Source: Stenotrophomonas indicatrix | GTDB taxonomy: Bacteria > Pseudomonadota > Gammaproteobacteria > Xanthomonadales > Xanthomonadaceae | DNA length: 64,000 nucleotides | Reading direction: 5' to 3' | NCBI RefSeq assembly: GCF_002750975.1 | Contig: NZ_PEJS01000001.1 | Span: forward strand, 434,001 to 498,000 | In this document: positions 43,566 to 51,762 of the stretch, piece by piece | Position numbering within the stretch: the stretch's first letter is position 1 | How the letters are laid out: every line of letters begins with the position of its first letter | Made by a program: the position numbers and the translations under genes | The notes under the pieces: generated by a model | Seen by the model: only the letters and a program-made list of their open reading frames with translations | Database searches by the model: none | Told to the model about the DNA's origin: nothing

Positions 43566-44783
43566 TCAGCGCGATGCTGCACGGCTGCCGCGCGCGCCCT
43601 CATCCGGAGCATCTTCGTCCAGCAGTCGGGTGAAGTCGTCCGAGGGCAGCGCCTGCGAAACCAGGAAGCCCTGCACCTGGTTGCAGCCGAGCTGGCGCAG
43701 CGCGGCCAGATCGGCATCGCTCTCCACGCCCTCGGCAACGATGGTCAGGCCGAGCTGGTTGGCCAGCGCGATCACGGTGGTCAAGGTCAGGTGCAGGGCG
43801 GGATCGCGCGCGCAGCCGCTGACCAGCGCCCGATCGATCTTGACCTCGGTGAAGGGGGTGTTGACCAGGTTGTGCACCGAGCTCAGGCCTTGGCCGAAGT
43901 CGTCCTGGGCCAGGCCGAACCCCTTCATCCGCAGCCGGCACGCGCCTGCATAGAAGTCGCTCACGTGGCGGGTGGTGCTGTTCTCCATCAGTTCGAAGCA
44001 CAGGTCAGCCGGGTTGCCGCCGGCGGCCAGGGTCAATGCCAGCAGCTCATCGGGAAGATCGGACTGCTCCAGCAGATGCGGCGGCAGGTTGATCGATACC
44101 GGCACGCGGAATCCCTGGGAGCGCCAGCGCGCCTGCGCCTGGATGCTGGCGGTGAGCATCGCGCGCAGCAGTTCGCCCTCCAGGCCATGACGGCACAGTG
44201 CCGGCAGGAAGCTTCCAGGCGCCAGTGTTCCGAGCTGCGGATGGCGCCAGCGCACCAGTGCTTCGGCGGCAACCACGCGCCCGGACTGCAACGACTTCTT
44301 CGGCTGGAACCAGGCAGTCAGGCTGCCGTCGGCCAGCGCCTGCCGCAGCTGCACCGCGTCCGGCTCGGGAGTCAGCGCGGCCGGGCTGGTGCGTACGGCT
44401 GGCCGGGTCTGCGCCAGTGCATCGAGCAGCGCATCAACATCGCTGGCGGCGACCGGCTTGGCCAACAGGCCGACCACGTCCAGGCCCAGTGATTCAGCCA
44501 TCAACCGCGCCGAACTCATCATCCGCCGCGAGGCTGCGCTGACCACGGCAAGCCGAGGCGGACGCGGCTGCGCGGCCAGTGCCTGGATGAACTGGATGCC
44601 ATCCTGGCCGGGCATCAACAGATCGCTCACCACCAGGTCATAGGCCTGGCAGGCACACAGGGCGATAGCCGCATCGACGTCTTCGCAGGCGTCGACCTGC
44701 ACGCCGGCGCGCGCGCTGAACAGATTGACGAGATAGCCGCGTTGGAACGGCTGGTCTTCCAGGATCAGGACACGGCGGGTCAT
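43566..44783 (-). CDS. Response regulator with EAL c-di-GMP phosphodiesterase domain (RocR-like)
   Basis: The 405-residue product has a REC domain (LILEDQPFQRGYLVNLF, Asp54 in VVSDLLMPGQDG, LLAKP) and an EAL domain. The catalytic set looks intact: EAL at 174-176 in AAEALVRW, Asn in SINLPP, Glu in FELMEN, DDFGQGLSS, Lys in VKIDR, Glu in VAEGVE, and QGFLVSQAL. It should hydrolyse c-di-GMP under control of phosphorylation. The REC-EAL layout next to hybrid kinases is that of RocR in the Pseudomonas Roc/Sad system. It overlaps the upstream kinase by 4 bp (ATGA). Confidence 0.94.
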   Translation of the reverse strand: MTRRVLILEDQPFQRGYLVNLFSARAGVQVDACEDVDAAIALCACQAYDLVVSDLLMPGQDGIQFIQALAAQPRPPRLAVVSAASRRMMSSARLMAESLGLDVVGLLAKPVAASDVDALLDALAQTRPAVRTSPAALTPEPDAVQLRQALADGSLTAWFQPKKSLQSGRVVAAEALVRWRHPQLGTLAPGSFLPALCRHGLEGELLRAMLTASIQAQARWRSQGFRVPVSINLPPHLLEQSDLPDELLALTLAAGGNPADLCFELMENSTTRHVSDFYAGACRLRMKGFGLAQDDFGQGLSSVHNLVNTPFTEVKIDRALVSGCARDPALHLTLTTVIALANQLGLTIVAEGVESDADLAALRQLGCNQVQGFLVSQALPSDDFTRLLDEDAPDEGARGSRAASR

Positions 44784-47545
44784 GCAGGATCTCCTTGGCG
44801 AACGGCGGAAAGCGCCTGACGCAGGCGTGCGATGTCGATGGGTTTGCTCAGATAGCCCTGCATGCCACTGGCCAGGCAGCGCTCGCGCTCCTCGGCGGTA
44901 GCGTTGGCGGTGGCGCCGATCACCGGCAGCAGAACGCCCTCCGCCCGCAGCCGGCGCGCCAGGGTGTGGCCGTCCATGCGCGGCATGTTGATGTCGGTGA
45001 CCACAAGGTCGAAGTCATGGGCCTGGCACAGCTGCAACGCCTCGACACCATCCTGCGCAAGCTCCACCTCGCAGCCCAGGGCCTGCAGCTGTTCGGCCAG
45101 GATCACCCGGTTGATGGGATTGTCTTCCACGGCCAGCACCCGCAGTCCCAGCGGGCCTGGCTGCACATCGCGCGCTGCGGTCGGCAGCGTTGCGCATTGG
45201 CGCTGCTGGCGTGCCACCGCCAAGGCGATCGAGGACATGCCATGCAGGGTGACCAGCAGCGCGCCATCGGCGGCAGGTGCCGGTTGGTCGCCCCCATCGA
45301 TCGAGGCCAACACCCGCGGTCCCTGCCAGGCCAACGGCTGTTCCGCCTCGCCATCCATCAGGATCGCGCCGGCGTGGTCGAGCAGGGCAGGATCGCCCTG
45401 CAGCGGCTGCGCATTGGCACCCCAGCGGCGCAGCCAGCCACAGGCACTATCGACCAGCTCGCGATCGCGGCCGCGCACGTAGACCGGCGGTTCGGCCAGC
45501 AACGCGGGGCCATCCTCGGTCGCCGCCAGCACCGGCAAGGGCAGGCGCACGGTGAAACTGCTGCCCAGTCCCGGCTCGCTGACCACGCGCAGTTCGCCAC
45601 TCATCAAGCGCACCAGGCGGTCGCTGATCGACAGGCCCAGCCCGGTGCCCTGCGCACTGGCAGCGCCACGGACCTGACGGAAGGGCTCGAACAGGCGTGC
45701 CTGTTCCTCGGTGGCGATGCCCACGCCGGTATCGGTGACCTGCCAGGCCAGCACGCTCGACTCGCCTTCGCGCTGCACCAGTCGTACGCGCAGCACCACC
45801 CGGCCATGCTCGGTGAACTTGATGGCATTGCTGAGCAGGTTGCCCAGCACCTGGCGGATCCGGTCGGCATCACCGAGCACCCGTGTCGGCAACCGGGGAT
45901 CGGTGCAGACCAGTACCTGCAGGCCCTTGCGCGTCGCCGCAGCGGCGAAGCTGCGCAGCACGCTCTCGGTCAGCTCGCGCGGCGAGAACGATGCCGGCTC
46001 CAGGCTCAGCTGGCCCGACTCGATCTTGGACACATCCAGCACGTCGCTGATCAGTTGCAGCAGCACCGACGAGGAACTCTCGATGGTGCGCAGGTACTGC
46101 GACTGGCGCGCATCCAGGGGCGTGCGGCCGAGCAGCTCCAGCGTGCCAAGCACCCCGTACAGCGGCGTGCGGATCTCATGGCTCATGGTCGCCAGGAACG
46201 CGCTCTTGGCCTGGTTGGCGGCGTCGGCTGCCTGCCGCGCCGAGGACAGCGCCGCCTGCGCCTGGCGATGGCGTGAGATGTCATGGAACACGCACAGCAG
46301 CACGTCGTCATCCTGGTAACGGCAGGCCGCATGCAGCACCTGCAGCTGGCGACCGTCGCGTGCGGTGAACTCCAGCCCGCGACCGCGTTCGCCGGCATGC
46401 CCGCGCCACGGTGCCTGCCAATCGCTGTCCGTGCCTTCCTCGCCCAGCCAGTCGCGCAGCAACTGGTTGGACAGCAGCAGCTGGCGGTCGCTGCGGCGCA
46501 GGACACAGATGCCGACCGGCGCCAGGTCTATCACCGTGGAACTGAAATCCAGGCTTTCCAGCAGGCGCCGGTGCTGCAGCAGGGCCGGCTGGATCAACTG
46601 GCGGTCGACGCGATGCCGCAGCAGGCGCAGCGCGATGCCCGCCAGCAGCAGCGACGCACTGCTGATCAGCAGCGAGGTCGCCATGTCGCCGAGCAGCAGG
46701 CGTGGAGGCAGGTGATAGACCAGCCGCCAGCCGTCATTGCCTACGCCCTTCACCAAGGCCACGCCGCGTGGCAGGCCTGTGCTCCAGAGCACGCCGAAAC
46801 TGTCGTCCTGGCGCTGCTGCAGTGCTTTCCAGCCTGCGCTGTCCAGGCGCGGAGCCAGGCTCGACAGGGCGGGCTGCCCGTCGCGGTCCAGCAGAGCGTA
46901 GCCGCCGATGCCCTGGCCATCGATCATGTCCGAGGCGGCCGCACTGTCCAGCAGCAGCATCAACCACTGGCCCGGTTGCGGTCCGGCCTGTACCGGTTGT
47001 GCCAGAGCGACCCCGGCGTCGCCCGCGCGCAGCCAGTACACCGGGTCGGTACCGGCAAGCGTGCCGCTGCGCTGCCGCAGTACGTGCAGCGTGGGCAGGC
47101 CGGCGATGTCCACGTCGGCCTGGCCGCCGGCCAGCCAATGCGTTCCCTGCGCGTCCACCAGCAGCAGATGGGTCTGCAGGGTCTGCAGCGTGTGTTCTGC
47201 GCGCGGCGACAGCAGCAGGCGCTGGCCCGGCTTTCCACCCGGCCCGTCCAACGGCAGCTGGCGTACGCCCTCGCTGGACGGCGCCGACGGATCACCCACC
47301 ACCACCGAATCGCCCAGATAGCGCAGCAGGGCCTCACGCTGGTCGAAGTAGATCTGCGCCCTGTACGCGGCGGCATTCATGTCGCGGCGGTGGCTGGAGA
47401 TATCTTCGGTCAACGCGGTCAGCAGGTAGAAGCCGGTGGCGGCAGCCAGGCACAGGAACACGCACACCGTCAGCCAGCGCAGCAGCACCGAAGCGGTGGT
47501 CGGCGGTGCGACCAGGGGCAGGGAAGGGCGAGGGAATCGGAACAT
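44780..47545 (-). CDS. Hybrid sensor histidine kinase with REC, no HPt
   Basis: The 921-residue paralogue of the second kinase has TM1 (about 20-45), a periplasmic sensor, TM2 (about 288-308), a PAS-like region, HisKA with His456 in MSHEIRTPLYGVLGTLELLGRTPLDAR, and HATPase (DADRIRQVLGNLLSNAIKFT, DTGVGI, GTGLGL). A degenerate spacer (PVYVRGRDRELVDSACGWLRRWG) and REC with Asp851 in VTDINMPRMDG follow. It ends after REC and so lacks the HPt found in its paralogue. The two kinase cores are strikingly alike, whereas the sensors differ. It is the first gene of the leftward cluster, with a candidate regulator box 35 bp upstream. Confidence 0.94.
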   Translation of the reverse strand: MFRFPRPSLPLVAPPTTASVLLRWLTVCVFLCLAAATGFYLLTALTEDISSHRRDMNAAAYRAQIYFDQREALLRYLGDSVVVGDPSAPSSEGVRQLPLDGPGGKPGQRLLLSPRAEHTLQTLQTHLLLVDAQGTHWLAGGQADVDIAGLPTLHVLRQRSGTLAGTDPVYWLRAGDAGVALAQPVQAGPQPGQWLMLLLDSAAASDMIDGQGIGGYALLDRDGQPALSSLAPRLDSAGWKALQQRQDDSFGVLWSTGLPRGVALVKGVGNDGWRLVYHLPPRLLLGDMATSLLISSASLLLAGIALRLLRHRVDRQLIQPALLQHRRLLESLDFSSTVIDLAPVGICVLRRSDRQLLLSNQLLRDWLGEEGTDSDWQAPWRGHAGERGRGLEFTARDGRQLQVLHAACRYQDDDVLLCVFHDISRHRQAQAALSSARQAADAANQAKSAFLATMSHEIRTPLYGVLGTLELLGRTPLDARQSQYLRTIESSSSVLLQLISDVLDVSKIESGQLSLEPASFSPRELTESVLRSFAAAATRKGLQVLVCTDPRLPTRVLGDADRIRQVLGNLLSNAIKFTEHGRVVLRVRLVQREGESSVLAWQVTDTGVGIATEEQARLFEPFRQVRGAASAQGTGLGLSISDRLVRLMSGELRVVSEPGLGSSFTVRLPLPVLAATEDGPALLAEPPVYVRGRDRELVDSACGWLRRWGANAQPLQGDPALLDHAGAILMDGEAEQPLAWQGPRVLASIDGGDQPAPAADGALLVTLHGMSSIALAVARQQRQCATLPTAARDVQPGPLGLRVLAVEDNPINRVILAEQLQALGCEVELAQDGVEALQLCQAHDFDLVVTDINMPRMDGHTLARRLRAEGVLLPVIGATANATAEERERCLASGMQGYLSKPIDIARLRQALSAVRQGDPA

Positions 47546-47579
47546 GCACCGATCCTAGGGAGGACGGTCACCCGCCCGG

Positions 47580-47595
47580 AATCAGCCATGTCCTA
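47580..47595 (-). promoter_or_regulatory. Candidate regulator box upstream of the first kinase gene
   Basis: AATCAG-CCATG-TCCTA, the same pattern and orientation as the pair upstream of the autotransporter, sits 35-50 bp before the kinase ATG. A second TCCTA, within TCCTAGGGA, lies at 47553-47561. Autoregulation of the cluster is suggested. Confidence 0.55.
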
Positions 47596-47666
47596 AAAAG
47601 CGGCGCGCCCGCCGTGGGGGCCGCCGCCGGCGGGGAACCGTTCAGGCTGGGGCAGCGGCTGGCGGT

Positions 47667-47697
47667 CAAAAAAAGACCCCCGCCGAAGCGGGGGTCT
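47667..47697 (-). terminator. Rho-independent terminator of the TonB-receptor gene
   Basis: AGACCCCCGC-CGAA-GCGGGGGTCT (47674-47697) is followed on the minus strand by a run of seven T residues. It lies 26 bp past the receptor stop. Confidence 0.93.
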
Positions 47698-47722
47698 GTG
47701 GCGAGCCACCAGCAGGGCGTCC

Positions 47723-50461
47723 TTACAGCGCGCTGCCACCGAACTTGTGGGTGTACTGCAGGTTGATGGTACGGCCGACGCTGTCGAACCAGGACACGTC
47801 GTAGTACGGGTACGCCGTATAGGTCTTGTCCTTCGGCGGCATCTTGTTGAACACATTGACCACCGACAGCGACAACCGCGAGTGATCGTCGAAGCGGTAC
47901 TGCAGCGAAGCGTTGTAGCGGTAGGTCGCCTTGATCCACGGGCTGTCGCCGCTTTCCTCGTCGAACACCTGGTCGTAGCTGTCCGAGGTCGGCAGCTTGC
48001 CCAGGCGCGAGCCGTACACGGTGGCCGACCAGGCGTCCTTTTCCCAGGTCACGCTGACGCTGGTCTTGGTGCGGGGAATATCGAAGCCGCTGTTGATCGC
48101 GAACTGGTCTTCGGTCACATCGCCGGCATAGCGCTGGAAGTCATGCTTCTTCACCCAGGTGTGGGTGCCATTGAAGATGAAGTCGCCGATGCCGGTCTGC
48201 AGGCGGTAGCGCAGGCCGACGTCGATGCCGGAGGTGGACTCGCGCGCCACGTTGATCGGATTGACGTGCACACCGTACAGACGGCCGTCGGCGGTGCGGG
48301 TGATGCGGGCCAGGGCATCCACGCAGGTCGGCGAACCGATGTCGGCGCTGCCCAGGCGGCAGTTCGCTTCGCTGGCCAGGATCGTACGCACGTCCATGTC
48401 CTGCACCTGGTCGCGCATGTCGATGTTGAACCAGTCGGCCGACAGGTCCAGGCCGGTGGCCGGCGACCACACGAAGCCCGCGCTCCAGGAGGTGCTGGTT
48501 TCCGGTTCCAGCTCGCGGTTGCCACTGCGGCTGCGGATCACGTTGCGCTCGTAATCGGCGCAATCATCGGCGGCGTCGGCGCGGCAGTTGTACAGATCTT
48601 CCGCGCTGGTCTCGTCGTTGCCCGGGCCGGCGAACACATAGTGCAGGTCCGGCGCACGGAACGCGGTGCCGTACGAGCCGCGCACCAGCAGCGTGTCGAT
48701 CGGGCGCCATTCCAGGCCGCCGCTCCAGGTCGCCTTGCCGATGGTGTGGCCCGAATAGCGATACTGGTCGTAACGGCCGGCCACGCTCAGGTTGACCGTC
48801 TCATGCAGCGGCATGCGCAGCTCGGCGGCAGTCGCCCAGCGGTTGCGCGAGCCCTTGCCGTCCGAATCCTTCCAGCTGTAGTAGTAATAGCCGGTCGCCA
48901 GCGGGTCCGGGTTGAGCGCGTAGGCCTGCTGCCCCACTTCCACCGTCGCGGCAAAGCCGGCATCGCCACCGGGCAGGGTGAACAGCGACCCATTGGTCAG
49001 GGTCAACGCAGCCGTCTCGGTGCGCGACTTCGGCGTATAGGTGGTGCGTGCGGCGATCGAATCGTACTCGGCACGGGTCAGCGGCCGGTACAGGCGCGAC
49101 GGATCGGCGTTGTAGATCGGGAAGCCGTCCTCGTCCTCGCCCAGCTGCGGGCCCAGGAACAGGTCGTTGGCCTTGGATGCGATGATCTGCGCCCAGCTGA
49201 TCCGCGACTGGTACTGCGAATGGCTCAGTGCTGCTTCGTAGTCCCAGTTGCCGGTCAGGTTGCCCTTGAAGCCGGTGGTCACGCTGAAGGTCTTCTGCGT
49301 GCTGCGCACCATCGCATTGTCCAGCCCGCCCATTTCCTCGGGCGAGAACTGGCGCTGCCAGAACTCGATCTCGCCGGTGGCTTCATTGTTGAAGTAGCCC
49401 GACTCATCGCCGTCGGCGGCCATGCGGCCCCACTTGGTGACATCGCGCATCAGCGACATCGTGTGGTAGCCCAGCTGCACGTCGGCGAACCACTGCTGGC
49501 CGTTGTCGAAGTCGTAGCTGAGCGAGGCATAGCCGTTGGCGCCGCGGCGCTTGCTGAGGATCGTGCCGTAGCCGATCGAGCTGTCGCTGCCGCAGTAGTA
49601 GCCGTAGCGTGGACGGAACGCGCGGTAGGTGCTGCCCTGGTTCTGCCCGGCCAACGCCTCGCAGGTCGCCGCGCCCGGGTCCAGGTAGTCATCGTTGTAA
49701 TCGGTGCGCAGGTAGGAACGACGGGCGATGCGCGCGCCTTCGGTCGGGCCGTCCTGCGTCGAGTCCTGGATGTCGCGGTCGTAGGCCCACAGCGGCGTCT
49801 GCGACTGCAGTTCGACGCTGTACACCGCGTTGAAGTTGCCGCTGCTGAAGCCGCTGGCCAGGCTCATGTCGAACGACTCACCACCGCCTTCGGTGGTGGT
49901 GCCCATGCGCATGTCGATGGTGGTGCCATCGGCCTTCTTCTTCAGGATGAAATTGACCACGCCGGCGATTGCATCCGAGCCGTAGATCGCCGACGCGCTG
50001 CCGGTCAGCACTTCAATGCGGTCGATCATGCCCAGCGGAATGTTGGACACATCGGTGAAGTTGCTGCGGCCCTTGAACGGCATCGGGAAGTCGGCGATGC
50101 GACGGCCGTTGACCAGCACCAGGGTGTGGTTCGGGCCCAACCCGCGCAGGTCGACCTGCTGCGCACCCGGCGAGAAATCGGCCCCGCCGGAGGACTGCTG
50201 GCTCTGCGTCTCACCGCCGTTCTGGGTCATCGCGCGCAGCACGTCCGGCACGGTGGTGAAGCCGCTGGAGCGGATCTGCTCTGCGTTGATGACAGTGATC
50301 GGCGCCGGTCCTTCCACCTGGGCGCGCGGGATGCGTGAGCCGGTCACCTGCACCGCATCCAGCTGTTGTACCGAAGAGGAAGCGGGAGTCTGTGCCGCCG
50401 CCGAAGCAGCAACGCCCATCAACGCCAGCTGGATCGACCACGCCATCGCCTGTCTACGCAT
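47723..50461 (-). CDS. TonB-dependent outer-membrane receptor
   Basis: The 912-residue product has a signal peptide (WSIQLALMGVAASAAAQ) and a plug domain: LDAVQVTGSRIPRAQVEGPAPITVINAEQIRSSGF, VLVNGRRIADFP, and IDRIEVLTGSASAIYGSDAIAGVVNFI. A 22-strand barrel ends FNKMPPKDKTYTAYPYYDVSWFDSVGRTINLQYTHKF. The GSRIPR start is typical of the oligopeptide/carbohydrate receptors expanded in Xanthomonadaceae. There is no STN domain and so no own anti-sigma link. The ATG at 50461 is chosen because it starts the signal peptide. It is divergent from a secreted cyanophycinase-like gene, suggesting a common nutrient. Confidence 0.94.
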   Translation of the reverse strand: MRRQAMAWSIQLALMGVAASAAAQTPASSSVQQLDAVQVTGSRIPRAQVEGPAPITVINAEQIRSSGFTTVPDVLRAMTQNGGETQSQQSSGGADFSPGAQQVDLRGLGPNHTLVLVNGRRIADFPMPFKGRSNFTDVSNIPLGMIDRIEVLTGSASAIYGSDAIAGVVNFILKKKADGTTIDMRMGTTTEGGGESFDMSLASGFSSGNFNAVYSVELQSQTPLWAYDRDIQDSTQDGPTEGARIARRSYLRTDYNDDYLDPGAATCEALAGQNQGSTYRAFRPRYGYYCGSDSSIGYGTILSKRRGANGYASLSYDFDNGQQWFADVQLGYHTMSLMRDVTKWGRMAADGDESGYFNNEATGEIEFWQRQFSPEEMGGLDNAMVRSTQKTFSVTTGFKGNLTGNWDYEAALSHSQYQSRISWAQIIASKANDLFLGPQLGEDEDGFPIYNADPSRLYRPLTRAEYDSIAARTTYTPKSRTETAALTLTNGSLFTLPGGDAGFAATVEVGQQAYALNPDPLATGYYYYSWKDSDGKGSRNRWATAAELRMPLHETVNLSVAGRYDQYRYSGHTIGKATWSGGLEWRPIDTLLVRGSYGTAFRAPDLHYVFAGPGNDETSAEDLYNCRADAADDCADYERNVIRSRSGNRELEPETSTSWSAGFVWSPATGLDLSADWFNIDMRDQVQDMDVRTILASEANCRLGSADIGSPTCVDALARITRTADGRLYGVHVNPINVARESTSGIDVGLRYRLQTGIGDFIFNGTHTWVKKHDFQRYAGDVTEDQFAINSGFDIPRTKTSVSVTWEKDAWSATVYGSRLGKLPTSDSYDQVFDEESGDSPWIKATYRYNASLQYRFDDHSRLSLSVVNVFNKMPPKDKTYTAYPYYDVSWFDSVGRTINLQYTHKFGGSAL

Positions 50462-50631
50462 GAGAAATTCTCGGAAGTAATGCCGGCCCACAGAGGAGGG
50501 GCCCTGTCCCCCATTCACATTTCAGGAATGGGCGCGCGCATTTAACGCCTTTTTCATGTCCTTGACTACTGGGGATATGTCTGGCAAAGAGTGAAAACGG
50601 TTGCAGGTCGTTTTTGTTCAGGGAGATCAAA

Positions 50632-51651
50632 ATGCGACGCCTTCGCTACGGGCTGCGTGGCCCGCTCATCGCCTTGCTGCTGTCGGCGCTCTTCTGGTCA
50701 TCGCCAGCGGCGGCACAGGAACTGATGGACCCGGGCTTCGCCTACTACGAAGTGGGCGATCTGGATGCACCGCGGCCTGGCCCGCGAGCCCCCGCGATGA
50801 TGCTGATGGGCGGTGGAGAATGGGTGCCTGAAGCCTTCCAGTGGTGGCTGCGCCAGGCCGGCAATGGCCGTGTGCTGATCCTGCGCGCCTCCGGCACCGA
50901 TGAGCTGCAGGACCGTCTGTACCGGGAGATTGGCGGCACCACCGCCGTGCAGACCCTGGTGTTCGACAACCGCCGCGGCGCCGATGACCCGGCCGTGCTG
51001 CGGGTCGTGGCCGCGGCCGATGCGATCTTCATCGCCGGCGGCGATCAGTCCCGCTACATCCGCTTCTGGAAAGGCACCGCGCTCAATCGCGCGCTGAATG
51101 CCCACGTGCGCGCCGGCAAGCCGATTGCCGGCACCAGCGCCGGGCTGGCCATCCTCGGCGGCTACGCCTATGGCGCGCTGGACGGCGGCAGCATCGATTC
51201 GGCCAGCGCCATGGCCGACCCGATGGGCGAGGCGGTGACCCTGGACCGCGGCTTCCTGCAGTTGCCCTACCTGCAGCGGGTGGTCACCGACACCCACTTC
51301 GACAAGCGCGACCGTCTCGGCCGCCTGATCGTGTTCGTGGCCCGCGCCGCGCATGACAGTGGTGACCCGGACATGGTCGGCATCGGCGTCGACGAAGACA
51401 CGGCCCTGTGCGTGGAGCCTGACGGCCAGGCCCAGGTCTACAGTGCCGACGGCGAAGGCAAGGTCTGGGTGGTCAGCCCCGGACGCGATGCCGACCGGCT
51501 GGTGGAAGGCGAACCGCTGCGCTTCCATGCGGTACCGGTCACCGTGGTTGCCAGCGGCAGTCGCATGCGCCTGGATGACCTGCAGGCCGACGCGGCCTAC
51601 CAGGCTTTGGCTGAAATCAGCGATGGCGAGATTGAAGTCGTCCGCCAATGA
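50632..51651 (+). CDS. Secreted cyanophycinase-like peptidase (family S51)
   Basis: The 339-residue product has a signal peptide (LIALLLSALFWSSPAAAQ) and a peptidase-E/cyanophycinase fold: AMMLMGGGEWVPEAFQWWL, DAIFIAGGDQSRYIRFW, the nucleophile Ser169 in PIAGTSAGLAILGG, and VVTDTHFDKRDRLGRLIVFVARA. Enzymes of this type cleave beta-Asp-Arg units from cyanophycin or related isoaspartyl peptides; export points to an extracellular or periplasmic substrate. The ATG at 50632 has AGGGAG 6 bp upstream, which decides it over an upstream TTG. The isoaspartyl peptidase follows after 111 bp. Confidence 0.9.
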   Translation: MRRLRYGLRGPLIALLLSALFWSSPAAAQELMDPGFAYYEVGDLDAPRPGPRAPAMMLMGGGEWVPEAFQWWLRQAGNGRVLILRASGTDELQDRLYREIGGTTAVQTLVFDNRRGADDPAVLRVVAAADAIFIAGGDQSRYIRFWKGTALNRALNAHVRAGKPIAGTSAGLAILGGYAYGALDGGSIDSASAMADPMGEAVTLDRGFLQLPYLQRVVTDTHFDKRDRLGRLIVFVARAAHDSGDPDMVGIGVDEDTALCVEPDGQAQVYSADGEGKVWVVSPGRDADRLVEGEPLRFHAVPVTVVASGSRMRLDDLQADAAYQALAEISDGEIEVVRQ

Positions 51652-51655
51652 TCCG

Positions 51656-51723
51656 GTAGCGCCGGGCCATGCCCGGCGGATGCCGCCGCGCTGTGCCTTC
51701 CACCAGGCATGGCCCGACGCTAC
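51656..51723. repeat. REP pair between the S51 and isoaspartyl peptidase genes
   Basis: A GTAG REP at 51656-51677 (GCCGGGCC-AT-GCCCGGC core) faces an imperfect copy ending GACGCTAC at 51723. It lies inside what may be a two-gene transcript, where it could stabilise or separate the mRNAs. Confidence 0.8.
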
Positions 51724-51762
51724 CGTGCAATCCAATCCTTGTCCTGCTGGAGATCTGCTTCC

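Noticed and set aside
50570..50605. Promoter TTGACT-N17-CAAAGA for the cyanophycinase-like gene
   Set aside because: The -35 is good, but the -10 hexamer matches consensus at only two positions. It is not strong enough to list.
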